From Methylacidiphilum caldifontis (lineage in GTDB: Bacteria > Verrucomicrobiota > Verrucomicrobiia > Methylacidiphilales > CAMAQI01), in the NCBI GenBank assembly GCA_945860255.1, contig CAMAQI010000041.1, forward strand, positions 1-16,106: 16,106 nucleotides of DNA, given 5' to 3'. Positions 7,614 to 14,408 of this stretch are shown piece by piece. Made by a program: the position numbers and the translations under genes. The notes under the pieces were generated by a model that was not told where the DNA came from, searched no databases, and saw only the letters and a program-made list of their open reading frames with translations. The first letter of the stretch is position 1; every line of letters starts with the position of its first letter.

Positions 7614-7642
7614 TTCCTAGAGGAATCAGAGGAGATCGTCAA
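7614..7642 (-). promoter_or_regulatory. Candidate rpmG promoter
   Basis: On the minus strand, TTGACG (7642-7637) is a near-consensus -35 box. It is followed after 17 nt by TAGGAA (7619-7614), a partial -10 match. It lies in the 78-nt gap after galE and would give a leader of about 27 nt ahead of the rpmG start. Confidence 0.4.
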
Positions 7643-7658
7643 CTGATAAAAAATAGGA

Positions 7659-8630
7659 TTAATCTCCATATCCTTGGGGATGCTTGACATGCCAAGCCCA
7701 AGCACTCTCCACAATCGGTAAAATCCGGTTAAATTGAGGATTCCAACCTAATTCCGTGTGTGCCTTATGCGCCCCTGCCACTAAGCGTGGAGGATCGCCA
7801 GGACGATTGTCTTTGATCACCACGGGAAGCTTCTTCCCCGAAACCTTTTCCACCGCCTCAATTACCTGGCGAACGGAATACCCTTCACCGGTTCCAAGAT
7901 TATAAAAACTGCTCGTCTCTCGTTTCAAAGCCAGCATATGAGCCGCCGCTAAATCTTTGATATGAATGAAATCACGGATACAAGTTCCATCCGGGGTCGG
8001 ATACTGATCCCCAAAGATTTCGACATTCTCTTTCTGTCCTAAAGCCACCTTAATAATATTCGGAATCAAATGACTCTCAATACGATGATCCTCTCCAAAT
8101 TTCTCTGAAGCTCCCGCCGCATTAAAATAACGGAGATTCACATGAATGAGACCGTGAATTTGATCATACCATTTTAAAATCTGCTCAAACAACAGCTTGG
8201 AATGTCCATAGGGGTTGATCGGATTTTGTGGCAACTGCTCATCCATCGGTATTTTTTCAGGGATTCCATAGGTCGCACAGGTTGAGGAAAAGACAATCTT
8301 CTTCACCCCTGCATCCACCATCGCATCCAAGAGATTAATGCCGTTACAAACATTATTACGATAATACTTCGAGGGATTTACCATCGACTCCCCCACGAGG
8401 GCATTAGCGGCAAAGTGAACCACGGCTTGCGGTTTCTCTAAAAGCATCGTCTTAAAAATAAAATCGCGATCGGCAAGATCTCCCTGAATAAACTTAGCTC
8501 GTGAATCGATCGCCGAGCGATGCCCCTCGGTAAGATTATCAAAGATCACGATTTCGTGACCGGCATTGATGAGCTCTTCCGAGCAAATACTCCCAATATA
8601 GCCCGCTCCGCCTGTAACAATGATTTTCAT
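7659..8630 (-). CDS. galE: UDP-glucose 4-epimerase
   Basis: The enzyme interconverts UDP-glucose and UDP-galactose (or the N-acetyl forms) in the cytoplasm with tightly bound NAD. It supplies galactose donors for cell-surface polymers. The 323-residue extended short-chain dehydrogenase shows the Rossmann loop TGGAGYIGS (6-14), the NAD ribose aspartate in DNLTEGHR (D31), FSSTCATYG (114-122) with the active-site Ser/Thr, and the catalytic YGHSK (Y141, K145). LRYFNAAGAS (166-175) and DGTCIRDFIHIKDLA (214-228) are typical GalE substrate-side motifs. Length and both ends are normal. ATG 8630 lacks an obvious Shine-Dalgarno. The gene is divergent from gcvT across 125 nt and is followed by rpmG. No galT, galK or other Leloir gene is adjacent. 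Confidence 0.95.
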   Translation of the reverse strand: MKIIVTGGAGYIGSICSEELINAGHEIVIFDNLTEGHRSAIDSRAKFIQGDLADRDFIFKTMLLEKPQAVVHFAANALVGESMVNPSKYYRNNVCNGINLLDAMVDAGVKKIVFSSTCATYGIPEKIPMDEQLPQNPINPYGHSKLLFEQILKWYDQIHGLIHVNLRYFNAAGASEKFGEDHRIESHLIPNIIKVALGQKENVEIFGDQYPTPDGTCIRDFIHIKDLAAAHMLALKRETSSFYNLGTGEGYSVRQVIEAVEKVSGKKLPVVIKDNRPGDPPRLVAGAHKAHTELGWNPQFNRILPIVESAWAWHVKHPQGYGD

Positions 8631-8755
8631 GAAAGTGCTATAAAACCTTTCCTCAGAAAAACAAGCGAGGAATTTTGAGCATGGTTAAAATCTCATCCGT
8701 GATGTCTTCGATTTTCTGCTTTCCCCTTTAAAATTCGCTGATATCTCTTTGTGGT
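8631..8755. promoter_or_regulatory. Divergent galE/gcvT promoter region
   Basis: This 125-nt gap must carry the start signals of both genes. A small hairpin, TTCCTC (8649-8654) with GAGGAA (8667-8672), lies just upstream of galE. I see no clear -35/-10 pair on either strand and none of the conserved core of a glycine riboswitch in front of gcvT. Confidence 0.4.
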
Positions 8756-9859
8756 ATGTCTGATTCTACTCCTCAAAAAACCCCTCTCGCCGCAACTCAT
8801 GAATCGATTGGAGGGCGGATGGTCGACTTCGCTGGATGGTATATGCCTGTTCAATACACCGGTATCATCGAGGAACACAACGCGGTTCGCAATCAAGCAG
8901 GTCTCTTCGATATCTCTCATATGGGGGAATTCTGGATTCAAGGAGCACAAGCCACTGAGGCTTTGAACTCTCTCCTTGCGAACGATTTAACAAAAATTGT
9001 CGATGGACAAGGACAGTACACCTTTCTTCTAAATGAGAAAGGGGGGGTGATTGATGATCTGATTATCTATCGGATCGCTGCCGATCGCTACTTTCTTGTC
9101 GTGAATGCCTCCAAAATTGAAGAGGATGCTGCTTGGATTCAGAAACATCTTCCCGCCGGGATCACCTTCGACAACTCCAGTGATGACTACGGGGCCGTTG
9201 CCCTCCAAGGACCGCTTTCAGAGAAAATCTTGAAACTCCTGATTCCCTCACTTGAGACACCGAAACGAAGCCGAATCATCGAAACGATTTGGAACAACCA
9301 TGCTCTTTTGATCGCCCGCACCGGTTATACAGGGGAAGATGGATTTGAGCTCTTTATCTCAGCAGAAAGCGTCACGAATCTCTTTACAACACTCTTAGAG
9401 ATCGGAAAAGCAGAGGGTCTTAAACCAACTGGACTCGGTGCTCGGGACACGTTGCGTCTTGAATCCTGTTATCCGCTGAATGGCAATGATCTCTCTCCGG
9501 ATCGAACTCCGTTGGAAGCCGATCTGGGGAAGTTTGTCTCCCTGACGAAATCAAACTCGTATCCTGGAAAATCGATTCTTCTTTCTCAATCGCAAAAAGG
9601 AATTCCCTCGACCTTAATTGCGTTTAAACCGTTGGGAAAGTCAGCCCCTCCTCGATCTCACTATCCCATTTATTCTGGAGAACGAAAAATTGGAGAGGTC
9701 ACTAGCGGCAGTCAATCTCCGACCCTTACAATGGGAATTGGCATGGGATACGTCGACTCTGATTTTAAAGCGGTCGGAACAAAACTTGAAATCGAAGTCC
9801 GAGGAACCCGAGTCCCGATCGAAATTATTCAAAAGCCCTTTTACTCAAGAAAAAAATAA
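8756..9859 (+). CDS. gcvT: Aminomethyltransferase (glycine cleavage T protein)
   Basis: GcvT takes the aminomethyl group from lipoylated H protein and passes it to tetrahydrofolate. This releases ammonia and gives 5,10-methylene-THF. The 367-residue protein has the usual opening HESIGGRMVDFAGWYMPVQY (15-34), LFDISHMGE (50-58), the folate-site acid in GGVIDDLIIY (D100), ARTGYTGEDGFEL (187-199), GLGARDTLRLE (226-236), and the C-terminal barrel domain with GEVTSGSQSPTL (313-324). Both domains are complete. ATG 8756 has only a weak ribosome-binding site. gcvH and gcvP, its usual partners, are not adjacent, so the glycine cleavage genes are probably split in this genome. A G7 run near 9041-9047 lies inside the codons for Lys-Gly-Gly-Val but keeps frame. 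Confidence 0.95.
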   Translation: MSDSTPQKTPLAATHESIGGRMVDFAGWYMPVQYTGIIEEHNAVRNQAGLFDISHMGEFWIQGAQATEALNSLLANDLTKIVDGQGQYTFLLNEKGGVIDDLIIYRIAADRYFLVVNASKIEEDAAWIQKHLPAGITFDNSSDDYGAVALQGPLSEKILKLLIPSLETPKRSRIIETIWNNHALLIARTGYTGEDGFELFISAESVTNLFTTLLEIGKAEGLKPTGLGARDTLRLESCYPLNGNDLSPDRTPLEADLGKFVSLTKSNSYPGKSILLSQSQKGIPSTLIAFKPLGKSAPPRSHYPIYSGERKIGEVTSGSQSPTLTMGIGMGYVDSDFKAVGTKLEIEVRGTRVPIEIIQKPFYSRKK

Positions 9860-9882
9860 GGAAATACAATTTAAAACATTTC

Positions 9883-10006
9883 CACGCGAAGCCGCAAAGC
9901 TTCCCAAGGTTCTCCCCGTAGGAAGTTAAAAATAATACAATAAACCTTAACAACAAACTCATTTGCCTTTCGGGAGGAGCCTTGGGCAACTTTGCGGCTT
10001 CGCGTG
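9883..10006. repeat. Large imperfect inverted repeat between gcvT and pyrD
   Basis: Arm 9883-9917 pairs with arm 9972-10006: 30 of 35 positions match, including 17 perfect outer positions (CACGCGAAGCCGCAAAG) and an inner CCCAAGG block. The 54-nt AT-rich loop shows no coding sequence. Shorter matches continue outside: GGAAATA near 9860 mirrors TATTTCC near 10025, so the unit may span about 9860-10031. It fills the gap between convergent stops and could act as a two-way terminator. The mismatched arms and AT-rich centre also fit a non-autonomous dispersed repeat (REP or MITE-like). Confidence 0.75.
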
Positions 10007-10063
10007 AGAAATTGTCTTCGAATATTTCCTAAGAGACCTCGGGATTTCGATAAATTCTTCTTA

Positions 10064-11062
10064 CTAAAGTTGGGTTAAAATTCGTTTTACCGAATGAGGC
10101 CCTTGATAAATAAATCCGGTATAGAGCTGAACCAACGAAGCTCCTGCGGCTAACTTCTCTTGTGCCTCTTCAGGAAATTGAATCCCCCCGACTCCAATAA
10201 TCGGAAATCGACCCCCGGTCTTCTGTGCTATTGAACGAATAATGGCGGTGCTTTTCTCCCTTACAGGGGCACCACTCAGCCCCCCCTCCTCTTTTAAAGG
10301 AACAGAGCTTTTATCGAGCGTCGTGTTCGTCGCAATAATTCCTGCACAATGAAATTGTTCCATCGTCTCCAAAACCACGTCGATCTCCTCCGCAGAGAGA
10401 TCGGGAGCGATCTTCACCAAAATAGGGAGCGTTCGTGAGTTTGCCTTTTGAATCGGCTCCAAAATCCGAGAAAGGGACTCCTTTGTTTGGAGAGAGCGAA
10501 GTCCCGGGGTATTCGGCGAGCTGACATTAATCGCCACGTAGTCAGCGTAGCGTTCGAGACGTTGAAAGGAGCCAAGATAGTCGCCGGGAGCCTCTTCAAG
10601 AGGGGTGACTTTTGATTTTCCGATATTGATTCCCACGGGGATTTTCGGCCAATTTCCGTTACTTTTATAGCCTTCCAATCGTTGAGCGATCCGATCTGCC
10701 CCTTCATTTGGAAACCCCATTCGATTAATGATCGCCTGAGCCTCTGGAATTCTAAAAATACGGGGTTTTGGATTTCCCTCCTGACCGTGAAGTGTGACGG
10801 TTCCGATCTCAGCATGACCAAATCCAAACTTCTCCCAGACCGGTAAAAGAAGGGCATTTTTATCAAACCCTGCTGCTAATCCGACAGGGTTCGGAAAATC
10901 GATTCCAAAAATCGTTCGACGAAGCGAGGAATTTTGGATCGTACTCCCAAGAGTCGCCAGAGCTGCTAATAAAGGATTTTGAAGCAACGCCATCGTGAAA
11001 TGATGAACGTTTTCAGGATCCCAACGAAAGAGCAACGGTCTAACAACGCTTTGATAAAACAT
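10064..11062 (-). CDS. pyrD: Dihydroorotate dehydrogenase, quinone-dependent (class 2)
   Basis: PyrD oxidises dihydroorotate to orotate in pyrimidine synthesis and passes electrons through FMN to membrane quinone. The 332-residue protein has the class 2 N-terminal helical extension (about 1-45, with RPLLFRWDPENVHHFTMALL) that docks on the inner membrane. NPVGLAAGFDKNA (58-70), IGTVTLHGQEGNPKPR (86-101) and NRMGFPNEG (113-121) follow. The base loop NVSSPNTPGLR carries the catalytic serine (S182) that marks class 2, and NTTLDK and IGVGGI form the FMN end. A good AGGGA site precedes ATG 11062. The upstream helical-protein gene ends 9 nt before, so the two form an operon. It converges on gcvT. 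Confidence 0.96.
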   Translation of the reverse strand: MFYQSVVRPLLFRWDPENVHHFTMALLQNPLLAALATLGSTIQNSSLRRTIFGIDFPNPVGLAAGFDKNALLLPVWEKFGFGHAEIGTVTLHGQEGNPKPRIFRIPEAQAIINRMGFPNEGADRIAQRLEGYKSNGNWPKIPVGINIGKSKVTPLEEAPGDYLGSFQRLERYADYVAINVSSPNTPGLRSLQTKESLSRILEPIQKANSRTLPILVKIAPDLSAEEIDVVLETMEQFHCAGIIATNTTLDKSSVPLKEEGGLSGAPVREKSTAIIRSIAQKTGGRFPIIGVGGIQFPEEAQEKLAAGASLVQLYTGFIYQGPHSVKRILTQL

Positions 11063-11071
11063 CGGTAATCC

Positions 11072-11419
11072 CTATTTTAGAAGATAAGGGGCGATCGCCG
11101 CTTTCCAGCGATTATGTCGTTGATGAAGATCGGTCATCTGAAGTTTCACCGTCTCCATCTTCACTTCAAGGGATTGACGAACTTGATATTCGAGATCAAT
11201 GATCTGTCCTTTGAGAGAAAGATATTCCAGCTGATCCCGATCCTCAGCAGAGGGAGCCCAATCGAAATCAGCCATCCGATCAGTGAGAACTTGTTTCTTT
11301 TGGGTAAATTTCGGGATCTGATCCCATTGACCGGAGCGAATCGCATCCAATTCCCACATCAAAGCCTCCACAAGTTCGCGGAGGAGTTGAATCTTATCTT
11401 TGTAGGAAAGGCTTAACAT
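11072..11419 (-). CDS. Small helical protein of unknown function (FlgN-like layout)
   Basis: This 115-residue protein is almost entirely helical and charged. An amphipathic helix spans about 5-30 (KDKIQLLRELVEALMWELDA), a second about 35-50 follows a Gln-Trp turn, and a long coiled-coil-like helix runs about 62-108. There is no signal peptide, membrane segment or cysteine. The layout, a long first helix, a GxWxxIPxxTxxK turn and a second long helix, recalls FlgN/FliT-type export chaperones, but no diagnostic motif is present and no flagellar gene is nearby. The function is left open. pyrD starts 9 nt downstream, so they are co-transcribed. cysE is divergent from it by 74 nt. ATG 11419 has no clear ribosome-binding site and is the only early methionine. 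Confidence 0.75.
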   Translation of the reverse strand: MLSLSYKDKIQLLRELVEALMWELDAIRSGQWDQIPKFTQKKQVLTDRMADFDWAPSAEDRDQLEYLSLKGQIIDLEYQVRQSLEVKMETVKLQMTDLHQRHNRWKAAIAPYLLK

Positions 11420-11493
11420 AGATAAGAACCATCAAATCCACTCTCTCTCTTCTTACAAGTAAAAAAGAAATTGAGGTTCAATTTTATTGTCCA

Positions 11494-12432
11494 ATGAGCC
11501 TCAGAGAGATACGCTCTCAGAACATGGACTCTATTCTTCCACAGCTCGTTGATGACCTGCTCGATTCCTATGCCGAATGCGGTGGGATCAATCATATTGA
11601 CGGAATCAACCTTCCTTCTAAGGGCGCAATTGCCTCGATCACTCACGATCTTCTCTCCGTTCTTTTCCCCGGATTCCACTCCGATCGGGTCTTGAAGCGG
11701 GAGGAACTCCCGGATTATGCAACAGCACTCCTTGCGAGCATTCAACAACGACTTCATATCGAAATCAGCAAAAGCCTTGATTATCGTCCGACCCCCGGAA
11801 AAAGCGCCGAGGAGATGCTTGAACTCTTTTTGAAATCACTCACGACAACTCGGATGACCATCCAAACCGATGTCGAAGCCGCCTATCAAGGAGATCCCGC
11901 GGCAACAAGCACCGAAGAGGTGATCTTGGCCTATCCCGGAATCGAAACGATCGCCGTCCAACGAATGGCGCATACCCTTTATCAACTCGGGGTTGCTCTC
12001 ATTCCACGGATGATGACCGAATGGGCTCATGCTCGATCAGGGATCGATATCCACCCAGGGGCTCAAATCGGAACTCATTTCTTTATCGACCACGGAACTG
12101 GGGTCGTCATTGGAGAAACAACGGTGATTGGAAAACGGGTCAGGATCTACCAGGGTGTCACCCTCGGAGGGCGAAGTGTCGCCCATCGCGTTACGAGGGA
12201 TTCACAGGGTCAATCGACGACCGGAAAAAGACATCCCACAATCGAGGATGAGGTCACGATTTATTCTGCGGCAACGATTCTTGGCGGAGATACCGTGATC
12301 GGAGAGCGGAGTGTTGTCGGCGGAAACGTCTGGTTGACGCGATCGATCCCTCCTGATTCAGTGGTGACCTTTGAAGCAGTTGGTGTTCAGATTCGATCCC
12401 GCTCCAAAAATCACGACGACTTCCAAATTTAA
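11494..12432 (+). CDS. cysE: Serine O-acetyltransferase (long EpsC-like form)
   Basis: CysE makes O-acetylserine from serine and acetyl-CoA, the committed step of cysteine synthesis. The 312-residue protein has a helical N-terminal domain (about 1-170) longer than that of E. coli CysE, then a left-handed beta-helix made of hexapeptide repeats. The catalytic pair is visible as D185 in SGIDIHPGAQIG and H200 in FIDHGTGVVIGET, spaced by 15 as in E. coli (D143/H158). The substrate histidine is probably H247 in GKRHPTI. It lies 47 residues after H200 instead of 35, because the loop 227-243 is longer. The C-terminus is not the feedback-sensitive enteric tail. ATG 11494 is used here. ATG 11524 is possible, and neither has a good Shine-Dalgarno. 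The stop shares one base with the next start. Confidence 0.93.
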   Translation: MSLREIRSQNMDSILPQLVDDLLDSYAECGGINHIDGINLPSKGAIASITHDLLSVLFPGFHSDRVLKREELPDYATALLASIQQRLHIEISKSLDYRPTPGKSAEEMLELFLKSLTTTRMTIQTDVEAAYQGDPAATSTEEVILAYPGIETIAVQRMAHTLYQLGVALIPRMMTEWAHARSGIDIHPGAQIGTHFFIDHGTGVVIGETTVIGKRVRIYQGVTLGGRSVAHRVTRDSQGQSTTGKRHPTIEDEVTIYSAATILGGDTVIGERSVVGGNVWLTRSIPPDSVVTFEAVGVQIRSRSKNHDDFQI

Positions 12433-13571
12433 TGAACCGTTACTACCTCGATCATAATGCGACCACCCCATTAGATTCTCGTGTCTTAGAGGTGATGCTC
12501 CCTTGGCTTCAATCAGGAGCGACAGGAAATCCCTCAAGTGTTCACTCGGAAGGGCGAAAAACCCGTGCCGCAATCGATTTCGCTCGCGAACGACTCGCCA
12601 AACGAATCGGGGCGAAACCCTCTGAAATTATTTTTACGGCAGGAGGAACCGAAAGCAATAATCTCGCCATCCTTGGATTAGCGCGAGCTCACGCTCACCG
12701 AGGCAAACACCTGATTACCTCAGCCGGAGAGCATCATGCGGTCCTCCATGCTTTCGATTACCTTCAATCGCATGAAGGCTATGAGGTCACGGTTCTTCCT
12801 CTAAATTCGGCGGGGACGATTAACATTCAAGATCTCGCAAATGCGATTCGAAAAGAGACTATTCTCGTCAGCATCCTCTCCTCGAATAATGAAACAGGAG
12901 TCCTCTCTCCGATGAAAGAGATCGGAGAGCTTTGCTCACAACATCAACTCTTTTTTCATACTGATGCCGTTCAAAGCGCCGGGAAAGAGCGACTGATCCC
13001 CTCCGAATGGAAAGTGACGGCGATGAGTCTGACCGCTCATAAATTCTACGGTCCTCAAGGAGCAGGACTGCTTTATCTCAAAGCCGGAACCGCACTTCAA
13101 AGCCTGCATCTTGGCGGATCGCAAGAAAACCAACGAAGACCCGGAACGGAAGCGGTTGCCGCGATTACTGGATTTGTCGAGGCCTATGAAATCGCACAAC
13201 AAGAATTTGAAGGAGAGGGAAAACGTCTCTTTGATTTTACCGAGCGACTATGGAACGGAATCTCCGATCTTCCCGGAATTCAAAGAAATGGCGATCCCGT
13301 GAAACGGCTTCCGAATACCTTAAACGTCAGTTTTGCGCATCATCAAGGGGAGGAACTTCTCATGGGACTCGATCTTGCGGGCCTTGCGGTTTCCAGTGGC
13401 TCCGCCTGCATGGTCGGAAGCGTTCAGACCTCCCATGTGCTCCAAGCAATGGGAGTCCCTGAATCAACCGCGCAAGGAACCGTCCGATTTTCCATGGGTA
13501 GAAAAACAGCCGAGGCCGATCTCCCTGAGATCATCAATCGAATCCGAACCGTTATTCTTTCGCAAAGATAA
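12432..13571 (+). CDS. nifS: Cysteine desulfurase, NifS/IscS class
   Basis: This PLP enzyme takes sulfur from cysteine as a persulfide for iron-sulfur clusters and other thio-cofactors. The 379-residue protein has YLDHNATTP (5-13), TAGGTESNN (69-77), the cofactor-stacking H102 in GEHHAVL, DAVQSAGK (178-185) and the PLP lysine K204 in SLTAHKFYGPQGAG. RRPGTEAVA (235-243) follows. The catalytic C326 lies in SSGSACMVGSVQTSHVLQAMG, the long-loop group I pattern. The loop resembles NifS as much as housekeeping IscS, and no iscR, iscU or nif gene is adjacent, so the symbol is a class label. ATG 12432 overlaps the cysE TAA by one base (TAATG), so it is translationally coupled to cysE. This places cysteine supply and sulfur extraction in one transcript. 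Confidence 0.94.
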   Translation: MNRYYLDHNATTPLDSRVLEVMLPWLQSGATGNPSSVHSEGRKTRAAIDFARERLAKRIGAKPSEIIFTAGGTESNNLAILGLARAHAHRGKHLITSAGEHHAVLHAFDYLQSHEGYEVTVLPLNSAGTINIQDLANAIRKETILVSILSSNNETGVLSPMKEIGELCSQHQLFFHTDAVQSAGKERLIPSEWKVTAMSLTAHKFYGPQGAGLLYLKAGTALQSLHLGGSQENQRRPGTEAVAAITGFVEAYEIAQQEFEGEGKRLFDFTERLWNGISDLPGIQRNGDPVKRLPNTLNVSFAHHQGEELLMGLDLAGLAVSSGSACMVGSVQTSHVLQAMGVPESTAQGTVRFSMGRKTAEADLPEIINRIRTVILSQR

Positions 13572-13660
13572 AGCGACAACTCCAAAGGCGATCAAAAGGA
13601 GCGTCGCCCTTGTTGATACTTTTGTGCAGATGAGACTCGCACATTCAAAGGTATTTTTTG

Positions 13661-13738
13661 CATCGATAGGGAGGATGGGGAGGATAAATTCAAAAAATTT
13701 TTCTTTGGTCTTTATCCTGTTCATCCTGTTAATCGATG
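13661..13738. repeat. Inverted repeat with internal AGGAT repeats
   Basis: Arm 13661-13688 faces arm 13711-13738 around a 22-nt AT-rich loop. Of 28 positions, 21 pair Watson-Crick and four more can form G-T pairs. Each arm carries the AGGAT/ATCCT word twice (TTTATCCTGTTCATCCTG in the right arm) and ends in the palindrome-like ATCGAT. It lies 90 nt past nifS and 116 nt before the ORF6N gene. Confidence 0.7.
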
Positions 13739-13753
13739 TAAAATTTACCACAT

Positions 13754-13771
13754 CTCCGAATGCTTTCGGAG
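13754..13771. repeat. Perfect 7-bp hairpin
   Basis: CTCCGAA (13754-13760) pairs with TTCGGAG (13765-13771) around a TGCT loop. It sits 15 nt after the larger inverted repeat. There is no T-run on either strand, so a terminator role is not well supported. Confidence 0.45.
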
Positions 13772-13846
13772 CGAACGGAGCATGCGATGAAAAATACTTT
13801 GAACCTCCTTGTTTACCCTTGTCGTCCCGACCTTGATCTCCCACTA

Positions 13847-13871
13847 GGATTGGATGAAGCCATCCCCATCC
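13847..13871 (+). promoter_or_regulatory. Hairpin covering the ORF6N start codon
   Basis: GGATG (13852-13856, containing the ATG) pairs perfectly with CATCC (13861-13865) around AAGC. The outer GGAT (13847-13850) pairs with ATCC (13868-13871). The AGGA ribosome-binding site and the start codon would both lie in the stem, which could lower translation. Confidence 0.4.
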
Positions 13872-14369
13872 TCGCTCCCTCAAATATCCGAGTTCATTCA
13901 CACCATTCGGGGTCACAAAGTCATTCTCGATAGCGACCTCGCCAAACTCTACGGAGTGACAACCAAAGTTTTAAATCAGGCGGTTAAACGAAATGCGGGG
14001 AGATTTCCATGCCTATTTTTATTCCAACTCACCCCCGTCGAAGTCCAAAACTTGAGGTCACAATTTGTGACCTCAAGTTTACACGGCGGACGACGATTTC
14101 TCCCTTTTGCATTCACAGAACATGGAGCACTTATGGCATCTAATGTTCTTAAATCAAAACAGGCCATTCGGATGAGCGTTCACATCATCGAGGCATTTAT
14201 TCAAATGAGACATCTACTCCTCTCTCATGAAACCTTCACAAAAAGACTCGCCGAAATCGATAGAACTCTTCTTGAACATGATCAAGCCCTTGGCGATCTC
14301 TATCAGAAACTCATTCCTCTTCTGACCCCACCACCGTTGCCGTCTAAACGAAAAATCGGATTTTATTAA
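13854..14369 (+). CDS. ORF6N-domain protein (phage-type DNA-binding)
   Basis: The 171-residue protein matches the ORF6N family, which is common as single chromosomal genes and in phages and is linked to KilA-N/antirepressor-type DNA binding. Residues 12-110 carry the domain: FIHTIRGHKVILDSDLAKLYGVTTKVLNQAVKRN (14-47), then RFPCLFLFQLT, LRSQFVTSS (67-75), GGRRFLPFAFTEHGALM (78-94) and a closing helix to about 123. A helical tail follows, and the end LLTPPPLPSKRKIGF is typical for the family, so the gene is complete. The role in the cell is unknown; transcription control or phage-derived function is inferred. AGGA lies 4 nt before ATG 13854. The gene stands alone after a hairpin-rich region and faces the LolA-like gene, with no integrase or other phage gene in view. 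Confidence 0.87.
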   Translation: MKPSPSSLPQISEFIHTIRGHKVILDSDLAKLYGVTTKVLNQAVKRNAGRFPCLFLFQLTPVEVQNLRSQFVTSSLHGGRRFLPFAFTEHGALMASNVLKSKQAIRMSVHIIEAFIQMRHLLLSHETFTKRLAEIDRTLLEHDQALGDLYQKLIPLLTPPPLPSKRKIGFY

Positions 14370-14408
14370 AGCATCTAAAAGTGAGTTCACTGCGAAGCAT
14401 TAAAGACT

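Larger units (their letters stand above)
13572..13853. other. Hairpin-rich intergenic region
   Basis: These 282 nt after nifS contain no convincing gene. Open frames crossing them on both strands are extensions of nifS or ORF6N shadow frames. AAAGGCGA (13584-13591) can pair with TCGCCCTT (13604-13611) and may end the cysE-nifS transcript, though no T-run follows. Then come the large inverted repeat at 13661-13738 and a perfect 7-bp hairpin at 13754-13771. The density of inverted repeats suggests dispersed repeat elements rather than regulatory DNA alone. Confidence 0.5.

Noticed and set aside
8631..8755. Glycine riboswitch in front of gcvT
   Set aside because: The short leader lacks the conserved paired aptamer core.
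11420..11493. T-box or SAM-type leader in front of cysE
   Set aside because: Only 74 nt are available, with no T-box or S-box conserved sequence and no terminator/antiterminator pair.
11413..11757. Minus-strand open frame opposite the start of cysE
   Set aside because: It is antisense to cysE and overlaps the start of the small helical gene in another frame.
13333..13836. Plus-strand open frame spanning the nifS end and the intergenic region
   Set aside because: Its first half is nifS in the wrong frame and its second half crosses the inverted repeats; no domain is visible.
13464..13916. Minus-strand 150-codon open frame across the nifS-ORF6N gap
   Set aside because: It is antisense to two well-supported genes and reads through palindromic repeats.
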